Source: Planctomycetota bacterium
GTDB taxonomy: Bacteria; Planctomycetota; Planctomycetia; Pirellulales; Thermoguttaceae
DNA: 8,192 nucleotides
Direction of reading: 5' to 3'
NCBI GenBank assembly: GCA_023397045.1
Contig: JAEWUR010000506.1
Coordinates: 1 to 8,192, forward strand
Shown here: in pieces, positions 1 to 7,119 of the stretch
Layout: every line of letters starts with the position of its first letter
Numbering within the stretch: the stretch's first letter is position 1
Translations under genes and position numbers: made by a program
The notes under the pieces: model-generated
What the model was told of the DNA's origin: nothing
The model's database searches: none
The model's input: only the letters and a program-made list of their open reading frames with translations

Positions 1-72
1 CCCCACGACTCCGATTTGCGAAACAAGTTCGATCTCGATTCGGTGACATTGCAGACGCCGGACGAGTTGTGA
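1..72 (+). CDS. C-terminal end of an unidentified upstream gene (partial)
   Basis: Frame 1 is open from the window edge to a TGA at 70-72, giving 23 residues that end in VTLQTPDEL. The fragment is too short to assign to a family. It is called a probable gene end because it lies on the same strand as the amidohydrolase 34 nt downstream, in the position expected of the preceding operon member, and because its charged, low-complexity tail looks like a normal soluble C-terminus. A chance open stretch of this length is possible, so confidence is moderate to low. Confidence 0.45.
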   Translation, partial: PHDSDLRNKFDLDSVTLQTPDEL

Positions 73-106
73 ATCGGATGGCCACCCACAGCGGCGACAA
101 GGGATC

Positions 107-1225
107 GTGAACATCATGTCGAACGAACCTGCGGAATCGGCGACCAAGGTCGTGCCCGGCAATTGGATGTTCACCGCGTCGGACGCCTCGTTTTCACGCG
201 CCATGCAGCGGCGACTTCCGCCAAAGGTGTTCGATGCCCATGCGCATATCTATCGCCTCGCCGATATGCACATCGAGCCGCCACATTTTGCGTTGGAGGG
301 GCCTTGTGAGGCATCGTGCGCCGAATGGCAAACGCACATTGAACGTCCGTTGGGCGCGGGACGGCTCTCCGGCGGACTGCTGATGCCGTATATATGGCCT
401 CCCTGCGATCTTCCGCAGGCCAACGCCTTTCTCATCGATCAGTTGAAGAGCCGTCCCGACCTTCGCGGACTGCTTCTCGTGTCGCCGAGTCTGTGCGCGG
501 AGCAGGTTACAGCGTGGCTGGCGGAACCCGGTATCGTTGGATTCAAACCGTATTACTTCTTCAGTACGGAAAGCCCAACGGCGGACTCCTCGATCGAAGG
601 CTATGCACCCGATTGGATGTGGCGCATGGCCGACGAACGGGGGTTGCTCATGACGCTGCATCTGGTTCGAAAGGACGCCCTTTCGAATCCGGGCAACCAA
701 GCCCAATTGCGCGACAAATGCACGAAGTATCCGAATGCGAAAATCATTCTGGCGCATTGCGGCCGGTCGTTCCATGCACCGAATGCGTTGCCGGGGCTGC
801 GCGGCATTCGCGACCTGCCGAACGTCTGGTTCGACACATCGTGCATTTGCGAATCCGGGCCCATCATCGCCGTTCTCAAGGTGTTCGGCGCGAAAAGACT
901 CCTTTGGGGTTCCGATTTTCCGGTTTCCCAAATCCGCGGCAGGGCAATCACCCTTGGCGACGCCTTTTTCTGGCTGTCCCCGGCCATACCGGGCTGGTCC
1001 GATGCGACGGCATGTAATCCGATGCTGGTGGGCCTCGAATCGTTGCGGGCGGTGTATGAGGCTGCCGACATCCTCGATTTAAGCGAATCTGACATAAGCG
1101 ACATTTTTTTCGGCAATGTTGTACGGTTGCTAGATACGGTGAAGCCGGGGAGTATTGCGTCTCAGGAAAGAAATGTCGGCAGGCCGACCAACGGAAGGCC
1201 GGTAAACAGGAGTCTTCGGCCATGA
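107..1225 (+). CDS. Amidohydrolase_2-type metal-dependent hydrolase (TIM barrel)
   Basis: A 372-residue protein with the metal-site pattern of the amidohydrolase superfamily, closest to the Amidohydro_2 (COG2159) group. Visible motifs are the strand-1 HxH pair (FDAHAH, H45 and H47), GFKPYY with K147, LMTLH with H185, ILAHCG with H217 and WGSDFP with D270. A late FFGNVVRLL (334-342) matches the usual C-terminal GNxxRL motif. There is no signal peptide, so a cytoplasmic enzyme is expected. Members of this group hydrolyse lactones or amides or decarboxylate; the substrate cannot be read here. GTG at 107 overlaps the stop of a 10-codon frame (GTGA); ATG at 116, 12 nt after AAGGG at 99-103, is an equally plausible start and would remove three residues. 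About 30 basic, Gly/Pro-rich residues follow the conserved core and look like a non-conserved tail. The neighbouring propeller starts 33 nt downstream, so co-transcription is likely. Confidence 0.88.
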   Translation: MNIMSNEPAESATKVVPGNWMFTASDASFSRAMQRRLPPKVFDAHAHIYRLADMHIEPPHFALEGPCEASCAEWQTHIERPLGAGRLSGGLLMPYIWPPCDLPQANAFLIDQLKSRPDLRGLLLVSPSLCAEQVTAWLAEPGIVGFKPYYFFSTESPTADSSIEGYAPDWMWRMADERGLLMTLHLVRKDALSNPGNQAQLRDKCTKYPNAKIILAHCGRSFHAPNALPGLRGIRDLPNVWFDTSCICESGPIIAVLKVFGAKRLLWGSDFPVSQIRGRAITLGDAFFWLSPAIPGWSDATACNPMLVGLESLRAVYEAADILDLSESDISDIFFGNVVRLLDTVKPGSIASQERNVGRPTNGRPVNRSLRP

Positions 1226-1248
1226 ATCACCCAACATTATTTGCCTGA
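1208..1248 (+). other. Micro-ORF (8 codons) with strong Shine-Dalgarno between two genes
   Basis: AGGAG at 1208-1212 sits 9 nt before an ATG at 1222 whose ATGA overlaps the amidohydrolase stop (1223-1225). The frame encodes MNHPTLFA and stops at TGA 1246-1248, 10 nt before the ATG of the next gene at 1259. That next gene has no Shine-Dalgarno of its own, and an in-frame TAA lies directly before its ATG (1256-1258), so it cannot start further upstream. The arrangement would suit a translated leader that delivers ribosomes to 1259 by termination and reinitiation. This is inference: short open frames are common by chance, but the near-ideal binding site and start-stop overlap are what make it notable. 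Confidence 0.4.
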
Positions 1249-1258
1249 GTATCAATAA

Positions 1259-3181
1259 ATGATGAAACAAGGTTGGTCTCGCATTCTTTTTTGGGCGGCA
1301 ATCGTGTGCGTGCAAACCGCGTGGGCGCACGCTGCCGATTTGATCTTTTCCGAAGATTTCGATCGGCCGGAGACCGTATCGGGGCAGTCGATTCTGGACC
1401 CGGCCATCGGTTGGATACTCGTCGGACCAGACGGCTCCGGCGCCAATTCGACCGGCAATGTGTTGATCGGCAGCGGCGACGAGCGTTTCGCCGGCAATTT
1501 TCTGGACGGCAGTGCGGCAACGGTTGTCGGGTCCGAGAACTCGTTTCGCAAGCCCTTTCCGACAGTGGTCTCAGGTCGGGTCACACTGTCGTTCTCGGCC
1601 TGCGCATCCGGCGAGACGTCGGCGACGTCGTCCGTCGGTCTTTGCCCATCACAGCCGCGATTCTACGCTCGCGGCGGCGGCTGGATCAGTACTCCGGACG
1701 GCTGGGAGTTCTGGGTCGGCCATGTCCACTCGAATGAATATCCCATTTTGGACGGGCGCGAGTTGGGATCCTATCGGTTACTCAAGGAACCGCTGCCAGG
1801 CGCCCACGACACCGTCGTCCAGTTCAGCATGACGGTCGATCTGAATCGCAACAAGGCATGGGGAGAAGCTCATTGGACGGATCTGCATGGAGAAAAACAC
1901 GACTTCAAGACGCCGGAACTCGACTGGGACTCGGCCGCGGGCAATGTCTCGAATGTGCTGGTGACGTTCGACCGACGCAACGGGCGCACCGGCATTGCGG
2001 TCGACGACCTGCGAGTCGAGGGAACCCTGCCGACGGTGAAACCCTACCCGTTTGATGCACGCAAGCACATCGTCGAAAAAATGCAAGGCGAAAGTTCAAC
2101 CGTCACGACCCTTCCGGCGGAAATCCAGTGGATTAGCCAACCGTGGGACGGTGAAAATGCGCAGATGCCGTACATGGTCTATATGCCGGAGAAGAACCGC
2201 GTGCTGATGCTCGCGTCATGTCGAAAGCCGACGCGTGCCGCCCTGATCGAAAGCGACGATCTTGGCAAGACGTGGAGCCCACGGCGTTGGATGCACGTCG
2301 ACAGCGCCGGCAACCCGGACGCCGATGCGTTGGGGCTGACGAACCTGGGGAATGGCCGGCTTGTCGCCTATCCGGAAGATCTTCGCGTGCTTTGGACGAG
2401 TTCAGACGAAGGACGCACCTGGGAAATGGTTCCTTGCGATGTCCCCGGCGGAGAACTCTATACGTGGGATCCTCTGCTCGTTCTCCAGGAAGATGACGAC
2501 AGCGCCGCGCGTCTTGTCGAGGGTTGTTGGCGACCGACCGGCGTGCCGCGCGAATCGCCCGTCGGCAAGTATTCGCAAGCGTATCTTCGATCGAGTGTGG
2601 ACGCGGGGCGCACGTGGAGCGAGCCGGTGAAGGTCCCGCAATGGTTGGGAACAAACGAAGTCAGCATGATCGTTGCCGCCAATGGCGATTGGGTGGCCGC
2701 CTGCCGCTTGGATAATCCCGCATGGTCGACGCGGCGCGATATCCCCGACCTTTACTCGGGGCTGGGCGTCTCGGTCTCGAGGGATCAGGGCCGCACCTGG
2801 TCCGACGTAAACGTCCTGCACGAATTCGGCCGGCACCATCCAAGCATGGTGGTGCTGCCCGACGGACGAATTCTGATGACCTACGCCGTGCGGCTCGGGT
2901 ATCCGAACAACGCCGAGGGGTTCCCTGTCGTGGGCGTCGAGGCGGTCGTCAGCGACGACAACGGGCAGACATGGGACATGGAGCATCGGTACGTCCTGGC
3001 CAAGTGGGAGAGCAACCTTCGGGGCGAGGATTCGTGGTATTGCAGCGTCCAATCGTCATCCACCGTGCTGTTGCCCGACGGAACAATCCTAACGGCATTC
3101 GGCGCGGGTTTTGCCAATCAGCCGGGCACCGACTGGTGCAAGATGGATGTGCTCCTTGTTCGCTGGCGGCTTCAAGAGTAA
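1259..3181 (+). CDS. Secreted LamG-like + BNR/Asp-box beta-propeller (sialidase-like) protein
   Basis: 640 residues. An N-terminal signal peptide is clear (hydrophobic 8-24, likely cut after AHA near 25). Residues about 28-255 look like a concanavalin/LamG jelly-roll that opens with LIFSEDFDRPE and ends with GIAVDDLRVEG. Residues about 285-640 form a sialidase-type propeller with five Asp boxes (S-x-D-x-G-x-T-W) at 332-339, 381-388, 446-453, 507-514 and 565-572. In the middle blade E467 and R483 are 16 residues apart, as in the Glu/Arg catalytic pair of GH33 sialidases. WYCSVQSSS with Y594 fits the late catalytic Tyr position. A canonical YRIP arginine motif in the first blade is not seen; MPYMVYMPE occupies that place. 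There is no PEP-CTERM tail, so the product is probably periplasmic or secreted. It belongs to a different subgroup from the two - strand propellers. ATG 1259 or 1262 is the start, since TAA lies at 1256. Glycan hydrolysis is inferred from the fold; substrate unknown. Confidence 0.85.
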   Translation: MMKQGWSRILFWAAIVCVQTAWAHAADLIFSEDFDRPETVSGQSILDPAIGWILVGPDGSGANSTGNVLIGSGDERFAGNFLDGSAATVVGSENSFRKPFPTVVSGRVTLSFSACASGETSATSSVGLCPSQPRFYARGGGWISTPDGWEFWVGHVHSNEYPILDGRELGSYRLLKEPLPGAHDTVVQFSMTVDLNRNKAWGEAHWTDLHGEKHDFKTPELDWDSAAGNVSNVLVTFDRRNGRTGIAVDDLRVEGTLPTVKPYPFDARKHIVEKMQGESSTVTTLPAEIQWISQPWDGENAQMPYMVYMPEKNRVLMLASCRKPTRAALIESDDLGKTWSPRRWMHVDSAGNPDADALGLTNLGNGRLVAYPEDLRVLWTSSDEGRTWEMVPCDVPGGELYTWDPLLVLQEDDDSAARLVEGCWRPTGVPRESPVGKYSQAYLRSSVDAGRTWSEPVKVPQWLGTNEVSMIVAANGDWVAACRLDNPAWSTRRDIPDLYSGLGVSVSRDQGRTWSDVNVLHEFGRHHPSMVVLPDGRILMTYAVRLGYPNNAEGFPVVGVEAVVSDDNGQTWDMEHRYVLAKWESNLRGEDSWYCSVQSSSTVLLPDGTILTAFGAGFANQPGTDWCKMDVLLVRWRLQE

Positions 3182-3229
3182 CATCGAGGATCGCGGCCGC
3201 GTGCGTCATCACGTCGTGCTCGCGTAGTT

Positions 3230-4342
3230 TCAAAACGAAAGCCATTCGACGCCGCCGTCAGTGACGCGAAACCGCTTGGCCCGGATGCTTGACTTTGCTC
3301 CTTCCTCGTAATAGACGATCAGGATCGAGCCGTCGTTCAGATCGACCATTGAGGGATAGGCCCCCCCGAAACGATCGACCTCGATCGGCTCGCTCCATGT
3401 CTTGCACCCGTCGGTGCTGTAGCGCAGGGCGGTGACGACGGCGCCCGTCTCGTCAACACCACGATACGCAAAAAGGATTCGATCGGGGCGGCTTGCGGGA
3501 CGCAGGAGGTACGGGCAATGGGCCACGAAATCGAGAGATTTCGAAACGCTCCATCGATTGCCTTGGTCGTAGGAAATTGCGTAACATGCGGGGCCGTCGG
3601 CTGCGCGTTGCGCCGCCCAAAGACGGCCGTTCGGCAATTCGATCACGTCGGTTTCGGCGTCCAAATGTCTGCCGCCGTTACGGATCTCGACGGGCGGATT
3701 CCACGTCGCGCCGCCGTCGTCGCTCGCGCCGACGGCGCCGAACGCCGTTGGAGGATTGCCGTCCGATTCGGCGTACAGAGGCATCAGAAGACGTCCGCTT
3801 GACAGTTCGCGGATTGGCGAACTCGCATACCAATCGTAGATCTTGCGGGGTTCGGACCAAGACTGCCCGCAATCGTCCGAGACGAGAATCCATGTGCCGG
3901 TCGCGGTATATCGTTCGCGCAAGGGATCGGGGCAAGGCAGTTCACGATCGGCGTTTCGGTGGAGACTGAAAAAGTTGCAGATCAGCCGCCCGTTCTTCAG
4001 TTGCACGAGCGAGGGATCGCGATCGTCATCGGGGCTGTCGAACAGCGTCACAGCCTCGCTCCACGTGCGTCCCTCGTCGTTGGACAGGCAATAGGAAATT
4101 CGGCCGCCCTTGGGATTCTCGGGCCGGGGCAATCCGATATGGTGATAGCTGGCGTAGAAAGCGCACATCAACCGCCCATCTTGCAGCCGGCACACGTCCG
4201 GAAACGCTTGATAGCCCCCCGCGCCCGCATCGCGACAAACGTAGACGAACGGCGTCGCAGCGTCGTCCGCTAACGACGGCAGCGCGAAGCCAAACAACGC
4301 GCAAACGGCGAAACAAACGTAGTAAATGCGCAGGTATAACAT
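3230..4342 (-). CDS. Secreted BNR/Asp-box beta-propeller, sialidase family (no sorting tail)
   Basis: 370 residues from ATG 4342. The frame can be read from 4405, but that would overlap the preceding gene, and only the 4342 start places a good signal peptide at the N-terminus (hydrophobic 4-24, cut near PSLA-DD). The mature part is a single six-blade propeller with five Asp boxes at 87-94, 155-162, 207-214, 257-264 and 309-316. Repeated blade cores of the form xLxDGRLxxxFY are visible, as in RLQDGRLMCAFY. Sialidase-like landmarks are E230 in DAETDVIEL, R246 in AAQRAA (16 apart), R308 in ALRYSTDG and Y329 in GAYPSMV. The first-blade YRIP arginine is replaced (GYQAFPDV). It is a close paralogue of the propeller at 5950-7119, with long identical blocks (AHCPYLLR, GAYPSMV, YYEEGA), but ends soon after the last blade without PEP-CTERM. 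It lies 46 nt after the lipoprotein and is the last gene of the - strand string. Sialidase activity itself is not proven. Confidence 0.87.
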   Translation of the reverse strand: MLYLRIYYVCFAVCALFGFALPSLADDAATPFVYVCRDAGAGGYQAFPDVCRLQDGRLMCAFYASYHHIGLPRPENPKGGRISYCLSNDEGRTWSEAVTLFDSPDDDRDPSLVQLKNGRLICNFFSLHRNADRELPCPDPLRERYTATGTWILVSDDCGQSWSEPRKIYDWYASSPIRELSSGRLLMPLYAESDGNPPTAFGAVGASDDGGATWNPPVEIRNGGRHLDAETDVIELPNGRLWAAQRAADGPACYAISYDQGNRWSVSKSLDFVAHCPYLLRPASRPDRILFAYRGVDETGAVVTALRYSTDGCKTWSEPIEVDRFGGAYPSMVDLNDGSILIVYYEEGAKSSIRAKRFRVTDGGVEWLSF

Positions 4343-4388
4343 GGTGCGTTCTCGGAGGTGAGGGATGCAGCGAAATGTAAAAGGCCGA

Positions 4389-4808
4389 TCAGTCGACCAG
4401 TTCAAACTCGGCGCGGTTGTCCTTGGGTTTGACGTCGAACGTCAGGCCGGATAATCCGTAGCTCTTATACCGATTGGGGATCATTGATTTGTTGGCGTCC
4501 AACATGGGAGAGCGTTTGATTTTGGAGCCCGGCACATCGTAGTCGAAATACTCGATGGCGATTTTGTTCGGACCTTGAAAGGCCGTCACGGTGAATGTCC
4601 CATCGGAGGCGATTTCCGCCCCCGCGGCATGGCCGGACGCATGAACAAAAGCGATCCTGCCGGCGGGAAGCGGTTTCCCCTGGTAGGTAACTTTGCCGGC
4701 AACGTCGGCCGTGGGCAAATCCAACCCGCCGCGCCGGCAACCGATCGCGGCGACGATCAGGACCATCACGAAGCACGTTTTCAGAACATGGTGCAGCTTC
4801 ATCGGCAT
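4389..4808 (-). CDS. Planctomycete-type lipoprotein with carboxypeptidase-regulatory-like fold
   Basis: 139 residues (137 if ATG 4802 is used). The N-terminus is a lipoprotein signal: a hydrophobic run at 11-23 followed by AIGC, with C24 as the lipidation residue. The lipobox is somewhat loose because -3 is Ala rather than Leu. The rest matches a small beta-sandwich family very common in planctomycetes: VAGKVTYQGKPLPAGRIAF (37-54), then ASDGTFTV (67-74) and a late IPNRYKS...LTFDVKPKDNRAEFEL block (110-137), where the usual pattern is P-x-K/R-Y followed by L-x-x-x-V-x-x-x-x-N-x-x-x-F-x-L. Such genes often directly follow a DUF1559 gene, as here (128 nt downstream of one). Molecular function is unknown; an envelope-anchored carbohydrate-binding or structural role is only a guess. 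No strong Shine-Dalgarno is seen before either start. Confidence 0.82.
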   Translation of the reverse strand: MPMKLHHVLKTCFVMVLIVAAIGCRRGGLDLPTADVAGKVTYQGKPLPAGRIAFVHASGHAAGAEIASDGTFTVTAFQGPNKIAIEYFDYDVPGSKIKRSPMLDANKSMIPNRYKSYGLSGLTFDVKPKDNRAEFELVD

Positions 4809-4826
4809 CTCGTCTTTGGGATTCGT

Positions 4827-4908
4827 GTCATTTTGAGAGAGTCATCCTGATCGAAGCGAAGGATCTTGCCAAAAAGTCAACGTAGATTCTTCGCTGCCTC
4901 AGAATGAC
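4827..4908. repeat. Imperfect palindromic repeat (REP/MITE-like) in intergenic gap
   Basis: Left arm 4841-4866 begins GTCATCCTGATCG and ends GCGAAGGATCT. Right arm 4884-4908, read on the - strand, begins GTCATTCTGAGGC and ends GCGAAGAATCT. The arms are about 25 nt and pair apart from a few mismatches and one single-base offset, around a 17-nt loop (4867-4883). A partial third copy, GTCATTTTGAG, lies in direct orientation at 4827-4837, 14 nt before the left arm. The arm sequence recalls, from memory, the GTCATNCTGAGCGNAGCGAAGNATCT palindromes dispersed in many bacterial genomes. It fills most of the gap between the DUF1559 and lipoprotein genes. In the transcript it could fold into a stable stem, which might stabilise mRNA ends or attenuate downstream genes; no U-tract follows, so a classical terminator is unlikely. 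Confidence 0.8.
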
Positions 4909-4936
4909 GATACTCCGTGTTGAGTGTTGCTTCGCA

Positions 4937-5923
4937 TTAGTATGCCCCTGGTGGATAGCCGTCTTTCCGATCCGCTAGATTCTTGTAGACATCGAGGTCA
5001 ACGGAATTATTGATGAACGTTACCGCTCCGTCGGCCAGAATCGCTTGGATTCCGCCCGCATGAGGGCTTTTGAGTGCCGCCTGAGCCAAGGTGTTGACGC
5101 CGGGTGTTTGGCATGAATCGCAGAATTGATTGCCGGCGTCTTTTTTGTATGCCGACGAATTCGGCGCGTAGGCGACTCCCTTGACGCCGTAATAGCCGGC
5201 GGTGGCCGTGCCGACTTTGCTTCCCCCGAGACACCACGACGCCTCGTTTCCGCCAATGCCGCCGATGCCATCGAATTCCTGCCCTATCGCCAGGTTGGAA
5301 TATTCACCCACGACGATGGTGTTCGACAATCCGTCGGTGATTTCGTTCGGGCCGACCTTGCTGTCCAGATACAGTACGCCGCCGATGCATTGCTCGCTGC
5401 CCGAGGAGATTGTCCAACGATCCGATCCGGCAATGCCGACATATTCCAGCAGGCACAGGTCGTTGATCGAATACCCAAGGGCGTTCGGAGTCGCCGGCTT
5501 ATAGTAGTTGAACTTGGGTGCGTGTTGGGAGGACGGACAGCGATACGACGCAATCTGCGTGCAAAGGGCGTCTTGATGCGCCTGCGGCCCTTGCAACGGA
5601 TAGGAATACGTCGGGTATTGTGGAGAAACATTGTCGTAGATACCCTGCAATTCCATGAAGGGCAATATCGAATACGCCCAGGTCGGTCCGTAGTTGTCGG
5701 GGCCTGGGAAGAAGTGCTCTCCCGGCGGAAAGAGACTGGCCGAGGCGAGGTAGTTGTGCAGCGCCAGGCCGATTTGCTTGAGGTTGTTGGCGCATTGCAT
5801 GCGCCGGGCCGCCTCTCGCGCCGACTGCACCGCCGGCAACAACAACGCGATCAATATGCCGATGATCGTGATGACCACAAGCAACTCGACAAGCGTGAAG
5901 CCTCTTTTTCGCGAAGAAAGCAT
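4937..5923 (-). CDS. DUF1559 domain protein with type IV prepilin-like N-terminus
   Basis: 328 residues from ATG 5923. The N-terminus is a textbook class III prepilin signal: MLSSRKRG then [22 protein letters not shown], with cleavage expected between G8 and F9 and the conserved Glu at +5 (E13). The arginine-rich [25 protein letters not shown] segment follows, the hallmark of the planctomycete DUF1559 (SBP_bac_10) family, and the C-terminal [17 protein letters not shown] (288-304) is the family's H-x-GG...DGxVxFI block. Several Cys in the middle may form disulphides outside the inner membrane. Members resemble minor pseudopilins of type II secretion or pilus systems and occur in many copies per genome; their individual roles are largely unknown. 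ATG 5932 is also in frame, but AGGG at 5933-5936 is 9 nt from 5923 and touches 5932, so 5923 is preferred. The gene starts 26 nt after the PEP-CTERM propeller ends. Confidence 0.93.
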   Translation of the reverse strand: MLSSRKRGFTLVELLVVITIIGILIALLLPAVQSAREAARRMQCANNLKQIGLALHNYLASASLFPPGEHFFPGPDNYGPTWAYSILPFMELQGIYDNVSPQYPTYSYPLQGPQAHQDALCTQIASYRCPSSQHAPKFNYYKPATPNALGYSINDLCLLEYVGIAGSDRWTISSGSEQCIGGVLYLDSKVGPNEITDGLSNTIVVGEYSNLAIGQEFDGIGGIGGNEASWCLGGSKVGTATAGYYGVKGVAYAPNSSAYKKDAGNQFCDSCQTPGVNTLAQAALKSPHAGGIQAILADGAVTFINNSVDLDVYKNLADRKDGYPPGAY

Positions 5924-5932
5924 GATAATCAT

Positions 5933-5936
5933 CCCT
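5933..5936 (-). promoter_or_regulatory. Shine-Dalgarno AGGG that decides the DUF1559 start
   Basis: AGGG read on the - strand is 9 nt from ATG 5923 and directly abuts the alternative ATG 5932, which supports the downstream start. It lies in the AT-rich spacer between the propeller stop (5950) and the DUF1559 gene; no separate promoter was convincingly seen there. Confidence 0.5.
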
Positions 5937-5949
5937 AGCGTCTATATAG

Positions 5950-7119
5950 TTATTTTACTCTTTTTTTCCGCCATGCGAAAAACGCCATTGTTGGAATTGC
6001 CGTTCCCAGGAGTATCCAAGTTCCCGGTTCGGGAAGCCCCGAAATCTGAATGGTCCTCGCGCGAATATTCGAACCGGCGCCTTCCTCGTAATAGGCGACC
6101 AACACGGAGCCGTCGTTCAGATTGACCATCGAGGGATAGGCGCCGGGGCAATTCAGATCGATCGCGATCGGGTCGCTCCATGTCTGGCATTCGTCGAGGC
6201 TGTAACGTAGCGCCGTGTACGCATATCCCCCCTCAAAACCGCGATAGGCCATCAAGATCATGTCCTCATGCTCCGTGCGCAGCAGGTAGGGGCAGTGGGC
6301 GGCAAACCCAAGCGGTTGCGAATCGCTCCAGCTTTCGCCTTGGTCGATTGAGATCGAATACTGAGCGGCAGTGTTGGCCGCCCGTTGGACCGCCCAGAGA
6401 TTGCCATTTGTCAATTCGATCAGATCGGTCTCGGCGTCGGCATAGAGGGAAGCGGGATTCGGAATGTCAATCGGCGCGGACCAGTCCGCTCCGTCGTTGT
6501 CGCTGAAGGCAACGGCGCCGTAGGCCGACGTGCCGACATCCTCATAATAGAGTGGGGCGATCTGTCGGCCGGTCGACAATCGCCGTATCGGCGAACTATT
6601 GAAAAAGGGCGTCGGTGCCAGCAACCGCGGCGTTGTCCAGGTGGCGCCCAGATCGAAAGATTCCGCCACATAGGACGCGTCATTTCCGCTCGAATAGGTG
6701 AAGAACGTCGACAGCAGTCTTCCGTCGGGCAACGACGCCAACGACGGGTCGCGATCGTCCACCGGCGTGTCGATCAGCACCTGCGGCGCGCTCCACGAGA
6801 CGCCCTCGTCCGTGGAGGTAACGCCCATGATCCGCCCGCCGTTCGGCCAACTCTGCGTCGGCGTCGATATGTGACCGTATCCCGCATAGAACATGCACAT
6901 AAGCCGTCCATCGTTCAATCGGGCGACGTCGGGAAAGGCCGCATAGCCGCCGGCCGCGTTGGCGGTCGCCACATAACGGAACGACGAGCTGACGTCGACC
7001 GATACCGCCGCATCGACGTTCGCGGAATGTCCGAGCAGAAGCCCGACAACGCACCATCCGACGCAAGGCAGGCATGGTAAGGTAAAATGCGTGTTTTTGT
7101 TGCGAGGTTGCTGATTCAC
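5950..7119 (-). CDS. PEP-CTERM-sorted BNR/Asp-box beta-propeller, sialidase family
   Basis: 389 residues from GTG 7119, chosen because GGAGG lies 9 nt upstream and the GTG overlaps the previous gene's stop (GTGA). The frame is open to an ATG at 7164, but that lies inside the previous gene and adds only a charged leader. A signal peptide spans about 12-39 (hydrophobic GWCVVGLLLG, cut near VDA). A propeller with five Asp boxes follows at 102-109, 154-161, 206-213, 257-264 and 307-314; the third and fifth are degenerate (SDNDGADW, SLDECQTW). Sialidase-like landmarks are E230 in DAETDLIEL, R246 in AVQRAA (16 apart), R305 in ALRYSLDE and Y328 in GAYPSMV; first-blade YRIP is replaced by GYAAFPD. 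The end is a PEP-CTERM signal: PEP at 363-365, a hydrophobic stretch, then RKKR, so exosortase-type processing is expected. It is paralogous to 3230-4342 by protein and, in places, by DNA. Glycan cleavage is inferred; substrate unknown. Confidence 0.88.
   Translation of the reverse strand: MNQQPRNKNTHFTLPCLPCVGWCVVGLLLGHSANVDAAVSVDVSSSFRYVATANAAGGYAAFPDVARLNDGRLMCMFYAGYGHISTPTQSWPNGGRIMGVTSTDEGVSWSAPQVLIDTPVDDRDPSLASLPDGRLLSTFFTYSSGNDASYVAESFDLGATWTTPRLLAPTPFFNSSPIRRLSTGRQIAPLYYEDVGTSAYGAVAFSDNDGADWSAPIDIPNPASLYADAETDLIELTNGNLWAVQRAANTAAQYSISIDQGESWSDSQPLGFAAHCPYLLRTEHEDMILMAYRGFEGGYAYTALRYSLDECQTWSDPIAIDLNCPGAYPSMVNLNDGSVLVAYYEEGAGSNIRARTIQISGLPEPGTWILLGTAIPTMAFFAWRKKRVK

Noticed and set aside
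78..110. 10-codon frame (MATHSGDKGS) ending in a GTGA overlap with the amidohydrolase GTG start
   Set aside because: It has no convincing Shine-Dalgarno, and a frame this short is expected by chance. It is mentioned only because the overlap slightly favours the GTG at 107.
194..931. Long - strand open frame opposite the amidohydrolase
   Set aside because: The + strand frame carries a complete set of amidohydrolase metal motifs. The opposite frame shows Arg/Pro-rich composition typical of antisense shadows in GC-rich genes and no recognisable motif.
3182..3229. Possible bidirectional terminator between the convergent gene strings
   Set aside because: The only clear symmetry is the loop-less palindrome CGCGGCCGCG at 3192-3201, with no U-tract on either side. 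It does not look like an intrinsic terminator.
4343..4405. Upstream extension of the second propeller to ATG 4405
   Set aside because: It would overlap the lipoprotein gene and bury the signal peptide behind 21 charged residues; ATG 4342 puts the hydrophobic segment at the N-terminus.
5126..5938. Long + strand open frame opposite the DUF1559 gene
   Set aside because: The - strand frame has the prepilin signal and both DUF1559 hallmark blocks. The + strand product has no signal, domain or binding site and is a shadow.
6385..7080. + strand open frame opposite the PEP-CTERM propeller
   Set aside because: Arg-rich shadow of a well-supported propeller gene with Asp boxes and a PEP-CTERM tail.
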